Origin: JALHMQ01 sp964616395
Lineage (GTDB): Bacteria > Pseudomonadota > Gammaproteobacteria > Burkholderiales > Burkholderiaceae_F
Assembly: GCA_964616395.1 (NCBI GenBank)
Contig: CAZTUT010000106.1
Location: 1-10,104 of the forward strand
Direction: 5' to 3'
Length of the DNA: 10,104 nt
Every line of letters begins with the position of its first letter. Position 1 is the stretch's first letter. Under the pieces are notes generated by a model. That model had not been told where the DNA came from. It searched no databases and saw only the letters and a program-made list of their open reading frames with translations. Positions 1 through 7,383 of this stretch are shown piece after piece. The translations under genes and the position numbers were made by a program.

Positions 1-1206
1 GAGCTGGCGAGCGCGGCGCTGTCGTTCGTGATCGTGATCGGCGCGATCACGGCGCTGTTCATGGGCTTCCTGGGCATCATCCAGAACGACATCAAGCGGG
101 TCGTTGCCTACTCGACGCTGTCGCAGCTCGGCTACATGACGGTCGCGCTCGGCGCATCTGCCTATTCGGTGGCGATCTTCCACCTGATGACGCATGCGTT
201 CTTCAAGGCGCTGCTGTTCCTGGCGGCCGGCAGCGTGATCATCGGCATGCATCACAAGCAGGACATCCGCGAGATGGGCGGCCTGTGGAAGTTCATGCCG
301 GTGACCTGGCTGACCTCGCTAGTCGGATCGCTGGCGCTCATCGGCACGCCGTTCCTGTCCGGCTTCTACTCGAAGGACAGCATCATCATCGCCACCGCCG
401 GTTCCACGGTTCCCGGCAGCGGCTTTGCCTACTTCGCGGTGCTGATCGGCGTGTTCATCACGGCCTTCTATTCCTTCCGCATGTACTTCCTGGTATTCCA
501 TGGCAAGCCGCGCTTCGACACCGGCGATGGACACGGCGTCCATGGTGGCCATGGCGCCCACCATGGCGATGACCACCACGGCCACGACGACCACCATGGC
601 GGCCCGCCGCACGAGTCGCCCGCCGTGGTCACGATGCCGCTGGTGCTGCTGGCCATTCCGTCGCTGGTAATCGGCTTCGTGGCGATCGACGCGATGCTGT
701 TTGGCGACTTCTTCAAGAACGTGATCTTCGTCGATGCCGCCCGCCATCCGGCGATGCAGCATCTGCGCGACCACTATCACGGCGCGGTCGCGATGGGCCT
801 GCACGGCTTCGTCACGCTGCCGTTCCTGCTGATGATCGCCGGCGTGGTGCTGGCCTGGTTCTTCTATCTGGTGCGGCCGGACATCCCGGCGGCCATCAAG
901 GTGCGCCTGTCGGCTGTTTACACGCTGCTCGAGAACAAGTACTACATGGATCGCATCAACGAGGTGGTGTTCGCCGGTGGCGCGCGCCTGCTCGGCCGCG
1001 GTCTGTGGAAGGCTGCCGATCAGGGGCTGATCGACGGCCTGATCGTCAACGGAAGCGCCCGCGTGGTCGGCTGGGTGGCACGCGCCTCGCGGCTGCTGCA
1101 GACCGGCTACATCTACCACTACGCGTTCGCGATGCTCGTGGGTGTCGCAATCGTGCTGTTCTTCTTCCTGACCCTGCCTTACGTCTGGCCCGCGCTGGCG
1201 CGCTAG
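1..1206 (+). CDS. nuoL: NADH-quinone oxidoreductase subunit L (complex I), 3' part only
   Basis: This is the C-terminal 401 residues of NuoL, the distal antiporter-like proton-pumping subunit in the membrane arm of respiratory complex I. The gene is open at the window's left edge, so its start and roughly the first 270-290 residues lie outside. The visible part begins in a mid-protein transmembrane segment ending GFLGIIQNDIKRVVAYSTLS. The His-x11-His-x11-Lys nucleotide spacing at 181-207 (HLMTHAFFKALLFL) matches the proton-path residues H334, H338 and K342 of E. coli NuoL. The GFYSKDS motif (Lys 373-375, Asp 376-378) matches the K399/D400 pair. A histidine-rich loop sits at 532-612. The last ~110 residues, starting near AIKVRLSAVYTLLENKYYMD, fit the amphipathic lateral helix and final membrane helix specific to NuoL. 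The TAG stop is at 1204-1206; nuoM begins 16 nt later. Family assignment is very secure. Confidence 0.97.
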   Translation, partial: ELASAALSFVIVIGAITALFMGFLGIIQNDIKRVVAYSTLSQLGYMTVALGASAYSVAIFHLMTHAFFKALLFLAAGSVIIGMHHKQDIREMGGLWKFMPVTWLTSLVGSLALIGTPFLSGFYSKDSIIIATAGSTVPGSGFAYFAVLIGVFITAFYSFRMYFLVFHGKPRFDTGDGHGVHGGHGAHHGDDHHGHDDHHGGPPHESPAVVTMPLVLLAIPSLVIGFVAIDAMLFGDFFKNVIFVDAARHPAMQHLRDHYHGAVAMGLHGFVTLPFLLMIAGVVLAWFFYLVRPDIPAAIKVRLSAVYTLLENKYYMDRINEVVFAGGARLLGRGLWKAADQGLIDGLIVNGSARVVGWVARASRLLQTGYIYHYAFAMLVGVAIVLFFFLTLPYVWPALAR

Positions 1207-1222
1207 GCAGGGAGATCCGCAA

Positions 1223-2710
1223 ATGCAAGCAACGACGTCCTGGCTCACCTTCGCGATCTGGATTCCGATCCTGACCGGCGCCTTCATCCTCGCCGCCGGC
1301 CGCGACTCGGCCGCAGCCACCGTGCGTTCGCTCGCGCTGGCTGGCAGCCTGCTGGGCTTGGCCGTGACGATTCCGCTGCTGACCGGCTTCGACACCGCGC
1401 AGGGCGGTCTTCAGTTCGTCGAGCGCTACGTCTGGATCGAGCGGCTCAACGCCCACTATCACCTTGGCGTGGACGGGTTGTCGGTCTGGTTCGTCGTGCT
1501 GACCGCATTCACCACGGTGATCGTCGTGATCGCCGGCTGGGAGGTGATCCAGTCGCGCGTCGCCCAGTATTACGCGGCATTCCTGATCCTGTCGGGTCTG
1601 ATGGTCGGCGTGTTCGCCGCGGCCGATGCGCTGCTGTTCTACATCTTCTTCGAGGCCACGCTGATCCCGATGTACATCATCATCGGCGTGTGGGGCGGGC
1701 CGCGGCGCGTCTACGCGGCCTTCAAGTTCTTCCTCTACACGCTGCTCGGTTCGCTGCTGATGCTGGTGGCGCTGCTGTACCTGTACTACAAGTCCGGCGG
1801 CAGCTTCGACGTGCTCACCTGGCACAAGCTGCCGCTGCCGTTGCCGGCGCAGACGCTGCTCTTCTTCGCCTTCTTCGCCGCGTTCTCGGTGAAGGTGCCG
1901 ATGTGGCCAGTGCACACCTGGCTGCCCGATGCGCACGTGGAGGCACCCACGGGCGGCTCGGTGGTGCTGGCGGCCATCATGCTCAAGCTCGGCGCCTATG
2001 GCTTCCTGCGCTTCTCGCTGCCGATCACGCCCGATGCGGCGCGCGAGCTCGACTGGTTCATCATCACGCTGTCGCTGGTCGCCGTCGTCTACATCGGTTT
2101 CGTGGCGCTGGTGCAGACCGACATGAAGAAGCTGGTGGCCTACAGCTCGATCGCGCATATGGGCTTCGTCACGCTCGGCTTCTTCATCTTCAACCAGATC
2201 GGTGTCGAAGGCGCGATCGTTCAGATGATCAGCCACGGCTTCGTGTCGGGCGCGATGTTCCTGTGCATCGGCGTCATGTACGACCGCATGCACAGCCGCA
2301 ACATCGCCGACTACGGTGGTGTGGTGAACACGATGCCGAAGTTCGCTGGCTTCATGATGCTGTTCTCGATGGCCAACTGCGGTCTGCCCGCCACCAGCGG
2401 CTTCGTCGGCGAGTTCTACGTGATCCTGGGTGCGGTCAAGTACAACTTCTGGATCGGCATGCTGGCGGCCAGCGCGCTGATCCTCGGCGCCGCCTATTCG
2501 CTTTGGATGTACAAGCGCGTGATCTTCGGCGACATCGCCAACGATCATGTGCGCGAACTCACCGACATCAACGGCCGCGAGTTCCTGATGCTGGCCGTGC
2601 TGGCGGTTGCGGTGCTCTGGATGGGCGTCTACCCGAAGCCTTTCACCGACCTGATGCACGCCTCGGTGGTCGAGTTGCTGCATCACGTGGCCCAATCCAA
2701 GCTGCCGTAA
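1223..2710 (+). CDS. nuoM: NADH-quinone oxidoreductase subunit M (complex I)
   Basis: Full-length NuoM (495 residues; E. coli has about 509), the middle antiporter-like subunit of complex I, expected to have 14 membrane helices and carry one proton channel. The essential polar residues are all present: E144 in FYIFFEATLIPM, K224 in FSVKVPMWP, K255 in IMLKLGAYG, H338 in MISHGFVSG and E397 in SGFVGEFY. They correspond to E. coli E144, K234, K265, H348 and E407; the four later ones share an offset of 10. The ATG at 1223 is preceded by AGGGAG at 1209-1214 with an 8-nt spacer, which supports this start. The gene lies 16 nt after nuoL and 18 nt before nuoN on the same strand and is certainly cotranscribed in the nuo operon. 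Nothing is truncated or unusual. Confidence 0.98.
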   Translation: MQATTSWLTFAIWIPILTGAFILAAGRDSAAATVRSLALAGSLLGLAVTIPLLTGFDTAQGGLQFVERYVWIERLNAHYHLGVDGLSVWFVVLTAFTTVIVVIAGWEVIQSRVAQYYAAFLILSGLMVGVFAAADALLFYIFFEATLIPMYIIIGVWGGPRRVYAAFKFFLYTLLGSLLMLVALLYLYYKSGGSFDVLTWHKLPLPLPAQTLLFFAFFAAFSVKVPMWPVHTWLPDAHVEAPTGGSVVLAAIMLKLGAYGFLRFSLPITPDAARELDWFIITLSLVAVVYIGFVALVQTDMKKLVAYSSIAHMGFVTLGFFIFNQIGVEGAIVQMISHGFVSGAMFLCIGVMYDRMHSRNIADYGGVVNTMPKFAGFMMLFSMANCGLPATSGFVGEFYVILGAVKYNFWIGMLAASALILGAAYSLWMYKRVIFGDIANDHVRELTDINGREFLMLAVLAVAVLWMGVYPKPFTDLMHASVVELLHHVAQSKLP

Positions 2711-2728
2711 CCGGGCCCCGGAACCCTC

Positions 2729-4222
2729 ATGGACCAACTGAACCTCGCCGCCGCGGCCCCCGAAATCTTCCTGCTGGCGGCTGCCTGCGCGCTGCTCGTC
2801 ATCGACCTGTTCATTTCGGATGCGCGGCGCAACGTGACCTACGCGCTGACGCTGCTGATCCTCGCCGCCGCCGGCGCGATCTGCTGGTTCTTCCTGGCCA
2901 ACGACCTGGTCCAGTACGCGTTTGGCGGCATGTACGTGACCGATCCGATGGCGAGCCTTCTGAAGCTGTGCGCCTGCATCGGCGTGGCGCTGATGCTGGT
3001 GTACGCGCAGGGCTACGCGCGCGACCGCGGCATCTGGAAGGGCGAGATCTTCACGCTGACGTTGTTCGTGCTGCTCGGCGTGTTCGTGATGATCTCGGCC
3101 AATAACCTGCTGGTCATCTATCTCGGCCTCGAATTGCAGGCACTCGCGATGTACGCGCTGGTCGCGCTGCGGCGCGACGATGCCCGCGCCACCGAGGCAG
3201 CGATGAAGTACTTCGTGCTGGGTGCGCTGGCTTCCGGCTTCCTGCTGTACGGCATGTCGATGCTGTACGGCGCGACCGGCACGCTCGACATCAACGAAAT
3301 GGCGCGCAATGTCGTGGCCGGCAAGACCGCCGGCAAGGCTGCGCTGGTGCTGGGCACCGTGTTCATCGTCGCCGGCCTCGCCTTCAAGCTGGGCGTGGTG
3401 CCGTTCCATATGTGGGTGCCCGATGTCTATCAGGGCGCGCCCACGCCGGTGGCTGCGTTCATCGGCTCGGTGCCCAAGCTGGCCGCCTTCGCCATCGCGT
3501 TCCGGTTGCTGGTCGAGGGGTTGCTGCCATTGGCGGTCGACTGGCAGCAAATGCTGGTCGTACTGGCCGTCGGCTCGCTGGTGATCGGCAACCTGACCGC
3601 GATCGCGCAGACCAACCTGAAGCGCATGCTGGCGTTCTCGACGATCGCGCAGATGGGCTTCATGCTGCTGGCCATGCTGTCGGGCGTGGTCGGCGCCACG
3701 CCGCTGTCGACGGCCAACGCGTACAGCGCCGCGCTGTTCTACGTGATCACCTACGCACTGACGACGCTCGGCACCTTCGGCATCATGCTGCTGCTGGCGC
3801 GACAGGGCTTCGAGTGCGAGGAGATCGCCGACCTGCGTGGCCTGAACAAGCGCAGCCCGTGGTTCGCGTTCGTGATGCTGATGCTGATGTTCTCGCTGGC
3901 TGGCATTCCGCCGACCGTCGGTTTCTATGCCAAGCTGGTGGTGCTGCAGGCGCTGCTGGGCAATGGCATGACCACCGGCATGATCTGGCTGGCGATCCTC
4001 GCCGTGGTGTTCTCGCTGATCGGCGCGTTCTATTACCTGCGGGTGGTCAAGACCATGTACTTCGACGAGCCGGCCGAGGGCCAGCGCGAGCCGATCGTGG
4101 CCACCCAGGACATGCGGGTGGCGCTGTCGATCAACGGCGCGCTGATCCTGGCGCTCGGCATCGCGCCCAGCGGGCTGCTGGCGTTGTGCACCAGCGCGAT
4201 GATCGCTGCGCTCGGTGGCTGA
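2729..4222 (+). CDS. nuoN: NADH-quinone oxidoreductase subunit N (complex I)
   Basis: Full-length NuoN (497 residues; E. coli about 485), the antiporter-like subunit nearest the quinone-binding arm of complex I. The proton-path residues are visible: E135 in LGLELQALAMY, K220 in LAFKLGVVPFHMW, K250 in GSVPKLAAF and K402 in TVGFYAKLVVL. These match E. coli E133, K217, K247 and K395 in context. The ATG at 2729 follows a weak ribosome site (CGGAA, 2719-2723) that sits in a short GC palindrome (2711-2721), so translation may lean on coupling with nuoM 18 nt upstream. It ends the nuo gene set here; its last 8 nt overlap the next gene, a Nudix hydrolase. As I recall, Burkholderiales commonly have a small membrane protein gene (DUF2818) after nuoN; none fits here because there is no space for it. 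Confidence 0.97.
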   Translation: MDQLNLAAAAPEIFLLAAACALLVIDLFISDARRNVTYALTLLILAAAGAICWFFLANDLVQYAFGGMYVTDPMASLLKLCACIGVALMLVYAQGYARDRGIWKGEIFTLTLFVLLGVFVMISANNLLVIYLGLELQALAMYALVALRRDDARATEAAMKYFVLGALASGFLLYGMSMLYGATGTLDINEMARNVVAGKTAGKAALVLGTVFIVAGLAFKLGVVPFHMWVPDVYQGAPTPVAAFIGSVPKLAAFAIAFRLLVEGLLPLAVDWQQMLVVLAVGSLVIGNLTAIAQTNLKRMLAFSTIAQMGFMLLAMLSGVVGATPLSTANAYSAALFYVITYALTTLGTFGIMLLLARQGFECEEIADLRGLNKRSPWFAFVMLMLMFSLAGIPPTVGFYAKLVVLQALLGNGMTTGMIWLAILAVVFSLIGAFYYLRVVKTMYFDEPAEGQREPIVATQDMRVALSINGALILALGIAPSGLLALCTSAMIAALGG

Positions 4223-4799
4223 TACGCGCGACACGCTGCCGGTCGATCCGGCGCCCGATCCGCTTTCCGAGCGCACACTTTCGTCGCGCATGGCGTGGCA
4301 GGGCAGCTTCCTGCGTGTATTCGAAGATCAGGTGCGCGCGCCCGACGGACACCTGGCGCCACGCGAGTACCTACGGCATCCCGGCGCGGTCATGGTGGTG
4401 CCGCTGCTCGACAACGGCGAGTTGGTGCTGGAGCGCCAATATCGTCATCCGCTCGGCCGCAGCTTCATCGAGTTTCCTGCCGGCAAGATCGACCCGGGCG
4501 AGGACCCGCTGGCCTGCGCGCAGCGGGAACTGCGCGAGGAGACCGGTTACGTCGCCAGCGCGTGGCACTACCTCGGTGGCTTTCACAACGCGATCGGCTA
4601 CTGCGACGAGAAGATCGAGGTCTACCTGGCGCGCGGTCTGCGCCACGAAGGTGCCGGCACCGACGATGGCGAGGTGCTGGAGATCTTCACCGCCAGCGTG
4701 CAGGCGCTGCGCGACGGCATCGACAGCGGCCGCGTCACCGACGTCAAGACCATCATCGGCCTGTACTGGCTCGAGCGGTTCCTGCACCAGCGCGCATAG
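4215..4799 (+). CDS. Nudix hydrolase, ADP-ribose pyrophosphatase type
   Basis: A 194-residue Nudix protein. The signature G-x5-E-x7-RELREETGY lies at residues 90-112 (4482-4550) with every catalytic and metal-binding Glu intact, so it should hydrolyse a nucleoside-diphosphate derivative using Mg2+. The layout resembles ADP-ribose pyrophosphatases (NudF type): an N-terminal strand region (QGSFLRVFEDQVRAPDG), a VMVVPLLDNGELVLERQYRHP strand block, the FIEFPAGKIDPGE entry to the box, then LGGFHNAIGYCDEKIEVYLA. The Pro expected about 15 residues after the box in classical ADP-ribose enzymes is not present (FHNAIG in its place), so the substrate is not certain. The start is taken as GTG 4215, overlapping nuoN by 8 nt, because the first in-frame ATG (4290) would remove an N-terminal segment; no clear Shine-Dalgarno precedes the GTG, which fits translational coupling. 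A start a few codons further in cannot be excluded. Confidence 0.9.
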   Translation: MADTRDTLPVDPAPDPLSERTLSSRMAWQGSFLRVFEDQVRAPDGHLAPREYLRHPGAVMVVPLLDNGELVLERQYRHPLGRSFIEFPAGKIDPGEDPLACAQRELREETGYVASAWHYLGGFHNAIGYCDEKIEVYLARGLRHEGAGTDDGEVLEIFTASVQALRDGIDSGRVTDVKTIIGLYWLERFLHQRA

Positions 4800-4817
4800 C
4801 GAGGCGCCCCGCCTCGC
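4799..4817. terminator. Candidate bidirectional terminator between convergent genes
   Basis: GCGAGGCG (4799-4806) pairs perfectly with CGCCTCGC (4810-4817) around a CCC loop, an 8-bp all-paired stem that starts on the last base of the Nudix stop codon and ends 12 nt before the ETF-QO stop codon. A symmetric hairpin between two convergent genes is where a shared terminator belongs. There is no T-run on either side, so it would be a poor textbook intrinsic terminator and may act with Rho, as a barrier, or as a 3'-end stabiliser. Confidence 0.5.
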
Positions 4818-4829
4818 GATGCGGTGCGG

Positions 4830-6491
4830 CTACATGTTCGTGTAGTTCGGCCCGCCGCCACCTTCCGGCACGACCCAGACGATGTTCTGCATCGGGTCCT
4901 TGATGTCGCAGGTCTTGCAGTGCACGCAGTTCTGGAAATTGATCTGCAGCCGGTCTTCGCCGGCATCGCTGCGAACGTATTCGTAGACGCCGGCAGGGCA
5001 GTAGCGCGCCTCGGGCCCGGCGTAGCGCGCCAGGTTGGCGGCCACCGGCACCGTCGCATCCTTCAGCGTCAGGTGCGCCGGCTGGTTTTCCTCATGATTG
5101 GTGTTCGACAGGTAGACCGACGACAGCTTGTCGAAGGTGATCTTGCCGTCGGGCTTCGGATAGTCGATCGGCGCGCACTCGGCCGCCGGTCGCAGCTTCT
5201 CGTGATCGGCCTGCGTCCGGTGCAGCGTCCACGGCGCCCGGCCACCGAACAGCTTCTGGTCGATGCCGAACAGCAGCGCGCCCGTCTTCAGCCCCTTGTC
5301 CAGATACGGCTTGAAGTTGCGCGCGCGGTACAGCTCGTCGTGCAGCCAGCTCTCCTCGAACGCGCGCGGATAGGCCGCCAGTTCGTCAGCGCGCCGATCG
5401 GCAACCACCGCCTCGACCACTGCGCCGGCAGCCAGCATGCCGCTCTTGATCGCCGCGTGCGAGCCCTTGATACGCGGCGCGTTCAGGAAGCCGGCATCGC
5501 AGCCGATCAGGGCGCCGCCCGGGAACACCAGTTTCGGCAGGCTCTGCAGGCCACTGGCGTTGATCGCGCGCGCGCCATAGGCAACCCGCTTGCCGCCTTC
5601 GAGGAAGGCGCGGATCTGCGGATGCGTCTTCCAGCGCTGGAACTCCTGGAACGGCTCCAGATACGGATTGGTGTAGCCGAGTCCGACCACCAGGCCGATG
5701 GACACCAGGTTGTCCTCGAAGTGATACATCCAGCCGCCGCCGTAGGTCGCGTGATCGAGCGGCCAGCCGGCGGTGTGGATCACCAGCCCCTGCATGTGGC
5801 GCTTGGGATCGATCTCCCACACTTCCTTGAGGCCGGTGCCCCAGGTCTGCGGATCGCGTCCGGCCATCAGGTCGTAGCGCGCCAGCAGTTGCCGGCCCAG
5901 ATGGCCGCGCGCGCCTTCGGCGAACAGCGTGTAGCGGCCGTGCAGTTCGACGCCCGGCTGGAAATTGGCGGTCGGCTGCCCGTCCTTGCCGACGCCGAGA
6001 TTGCCGGTGGCAACCCCCTTCACCGCGCCGCTGTCGTCGTACAGGATCTCGGCCGCGGCAAAGCCGGCGAAGATCTCCACGCCGAGCGCCTCGGCCTGCT
6101 GGCCGAGCCAGCGCACGACGTTGGCCAGGCTCACCACATAGCAGCCGTCGTTGTGGAAGCAGTCGGGCAGCAGGCCATGCGGCGGCGACCACGCGCCGCC
6201 TTCCTTCAGGAACAGGAAGCGGTCCTCGGTGACGGGACTCTTCAGCGGCGCGCCCATCGCCTGCCACTCAGGGAACAACTCGGTGATCGCGCGCGGGTCC
6301 ATCACCGCGCCGGACAGGATGTGGGCGCCGACCTCCGAGCCCTTCTCGAGCACGCACACGCCGATCTCGCGGCCGTCGGCCTGCGCCAGCTGCTTGATGC
6401 GGATCGCCGCCGACAGACCGGCCGGCCCGCCGCCGACGATGACAACGTCGTACTCCATCGCTTCGCGTTCGATGGTCTCGGCTTCAGGCAT
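4830..6491 (-). CDS. Electron transfer flavoprotein-ubiquinone oxidoreductase (ETF-QO)
   Basis: A 553-residue ETF-QO, which takes electrons from reduced ETF (fed by acyl-CoA and other dehydrogenases) and passes them to ubiquinone at the inner face of the membrane. The FAD dinucleotide-binding motif is DVVIVGGGPAGLSAA (residues 15-29). A second FAD-contact region is near LIGCDAGFLNAPRIKGSHAA. The 4Fe-4S cluster is ligated by C498, C522, C525 and C528, in RYCPAGVYEYV and NCVHCKTCDIKDP. The C-terminus (IVWVVPEGGGGPNYTNM) is typical of the family. Length fits bacterial members, which lack the mitochondrial leader. The start at ATG 6491 is chosen for its GGAG 5 nt upstream; an in-frame ATG at 6458, just before the FAD motif (MEYDVVIV), is possible but has a weaker site. 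It is convergent with the Nudix gene and divergent from the SDR gene. No ETF subunit genes are in the window. Confidence 0.97.
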   Translation of the reverse strand: MPEAETIEREAMEYDVVIVGGGPAGLSAAIRIKQLAQADGREIGVCVLEKGSEVGAHILSGAVMDPRAITELFPEWQAMGAPLKSPVTEDRFLFLKEGGAWSPPHGLLPDCFHNDGCYVVSLANVVRWLGQQAEALGVEIFAGFAAAEILYDDSGAVKGVATGNLGVGKDGQPTANFQPGVELHGRYTLFAEGARGHLGRQLLARYDLMAGRDPQTWGTGLKEVWEIDPKRHMQGLVIHTAGWPLDHATYGGGWMYHFEDNLVSIGLVVGLGYTNPYLEPFQEFQRWKTHPQIRAFLEGGKRVAYGARAINASGLQSLPKLVFPGGALIGCDAGFLNAPRIKGSHAAIKSGMLAAGAVVEAVVADRRADELAAYPRAFEESWLHDELYRARNFKPYLDKGLKTGALLFGIDQKLFGGRAPWTLHRTQADHEKLRPAAECAPIDYPKPDGKITFDKLSSVYLSNTNHEENQPAHLTLKDATVPVAANLARYAGPEARYCPAGVYEYVRSDAGEDRLQINFQNCVHCKTCDIKDPMQNIVWVVPEGGGGPNYTNM

Positions 6492-6496
6492 GGCAT

Positions 6497-6500
6497 CTCC
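6497..6500 (-). promoter_or_regulatory. Ribosome binding site of the ETF-QO gene
   Basis: On the minus strand GGAG lies 5 nt before ATG 6491. It favours this start over the later ATG at 6458 and over any upstream extension of the reading frame, which stays open into the opposite-strand SDR gene. Confidence 0.7.
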
Positions 6501-6516
6501 GGAACGGTGGGGCGGC

Positions 6517-6532
6517 GCGGCACGTCTGCCGC
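6517..6532. promoter_or_regulatory. Inverted repeat in the divergent spacer, possible operator
   Basis: GCGGCA (6517-6522) and TGCCGC (6527-6532) are perfect 6-nt arms around CGTC, in the 96-nt spacer between the divergent ETF-QO and SDR genes. The position would let one regulator control both directions. No convincing -35/-10 pairs can be read nearby, and in GC-rich DNA short repeats of this kind also arise by chance, so the role is inference only. Confidence 0.3.
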
Positions 6533-6573
6533 ACGATGCGCCGGATTCTATGTGCGATGATCGACGCGTGTCT

Positions 6574-6580
6574 GGAGGGA
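6574..6580 (+). promoter_or_regulatory. Strong ribosome binding site of the SDR gene
   Basis: GGAGGGA lies 7 nt before ATG 6588. It is close to the full anti-Shine-Dalgarno complement and is among the best sites in the window, which fixes the SDR start and suggests this gene begins its own transcription unit. Confidence 0.8.
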
Positions 6581-6587
6581 GTGCTCG

Positions 6588-7358
6588 ATGCGAACCAATC
6601 TGAAAGAAAAAATCGCGCTCGTGACCGGCGCATCGAGCGGGCTGGGCGCCCAGTTCGCGCGTGTGCTGGCGGCCAACGGCGCGCTGGTTGTGCTGGCGGC
6701 GCGGCGCGAGGACCGGCTCAAGGAACTGCGCGCCGAGATCGAGTCGCGCGGCGGGGCGGCCGACGTGGTGCCGATGGATGTCACCGACCTCGGGTCGATC
6801 GAGTCCGCGGTGGCGCGCATCGAGGCGGAAAACGGCCCGATCGACATCCTGGTCAACAATTCCGGTGTCTCGACCGTGAGCCGGCTGACCGACGTGACGC
6901 CGGTCGACTACGACTTCACGTTCAACACCAACGTCAAGGGCGCGTTCTTCGTCGCCCAGGCGGTGGCGCGGCGCATGATCGCGCGCTCGCAGCAGCAGCA
7001 GGACTTCCGCGGCCGCATCGTCAACATCGCATCGGTGGCTGCCTTCAAGGTGCTGTCGCAGATCGGTGTCTACTGCATGACCAAGGCGGCGGTGGTGCAG
7101 ATGACGCGCGCCCAGGCGCTCGAGTGGGGTCGCTACGGCATCAACGTCAACGCAATCTGCCCCGGCTACATCCGCACCGAGATCAACCAGGACCACTGGG
7201 ATAGCGACAAGGGCCAGAAACTGATGCAGATGCTGCCGCGCAAGCGGATCGGCACGCCGGCCGATCTCGACTCGGTGCTGCTGATGCTGGTGGCCGACGA
7301 GTCGCAGTTCATCAATGGCGCAGCGATCACGGCCGATGACGGCCTGAGCGTGACCTGA
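6588..7358 (+). CDS. Short-chain dehydrogenase/reductase (SDR) family oxidoreductase
   Basis: A 256-residue classical SDR with a Rossmann fold, expected to oxidise or reduce an alcohol/carbonyl with NAD(P)(H). The nucleotide-binding motif TGASSGLG is at residues 13-20. The usual NNAG is NNSG here (residues 90-93). The catalytic set is S149 (in NIASVAAF), Y162 and K166 (YCMTK); N-terminal basic residues after strand 2 (AARREDR) would favour NADP(H), as in many SDRs, though this is only a hint. The C-terminal CPGYIRTEIN and FINGAAITADDG segments are typical of 3-oxoacyl-reductase-like members. The substrate cannot be told from sequence. A thioesterase gene follows after 25 nt on the same strand, and ETF-QO is divergent, so an acyl-CoA-related role is plausible but not shown. 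Confidence 0.93.
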   Translation: MRTNLKEKIALVTGASSGLGAQFARVLAANGALVVLAARREDRLKELRAEIESRGGAADVVPMDVTDLGSIESAVARIEAENGPIDILVNNSGVSTVSRLTDVTPVDYDFTFNTNVKGAFFVAQAVARRMIARSQQQQDFRGRIVNIASVAAFKVLSQIGVYCMTKAAVVQMTRAQALEWGRYGINVNAICPGYIRTEINQDHWDSDKGQKLMQMLPRKRIGTPADLDSVLLMLVADESQFINGAAITADDGLSVT

Positions 7359-7383
7359 CGTCGCAGCGGCTCCCGAACCTACG

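Noticed and set aside
319..1395. A 358-codon open frame on the minus strand opposite nuoL.
   Set aside because: Same codon-bias artefact: low-complexity charged sequence, no family features, fully opposite a certain gene.
2711..2721. CCGGG-C-CCCGG palindrome between nuoM and nuoN.
   Set aside because: The one-base centre allows only a 3-bp stem with a usable loop; in GC-rich DNA this is expected by chance and is mentioned only because it overlaps the weak ribosome site.
1046..4291. A 1081-codon open frame on the minus strand opposite nuoM and nuoN.
   Set aside because: The translation is a Gln/His/Arg/Asp-rich string with no domain. It is the mirror of hydrophobic, third-position-GC codons of the real membrane-protein genes, where antisense stops are rare.
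4824..6560. A 578-codon plus-strand open frame opposite ETF-QO.
   Set aside because: ETF-QO on the minus strand has its FAD motif and four cluster cysteines, so the plus-strand frame is a shadow with Arg/Ala/His-rich filler.
6986..7003. Short CAG run in the SDR gene encoding consecutive Gln residues.
   Set aside because: Only four Gln codons, in a surface loop before a conserved strand; too short to be treated as a repeat feature.
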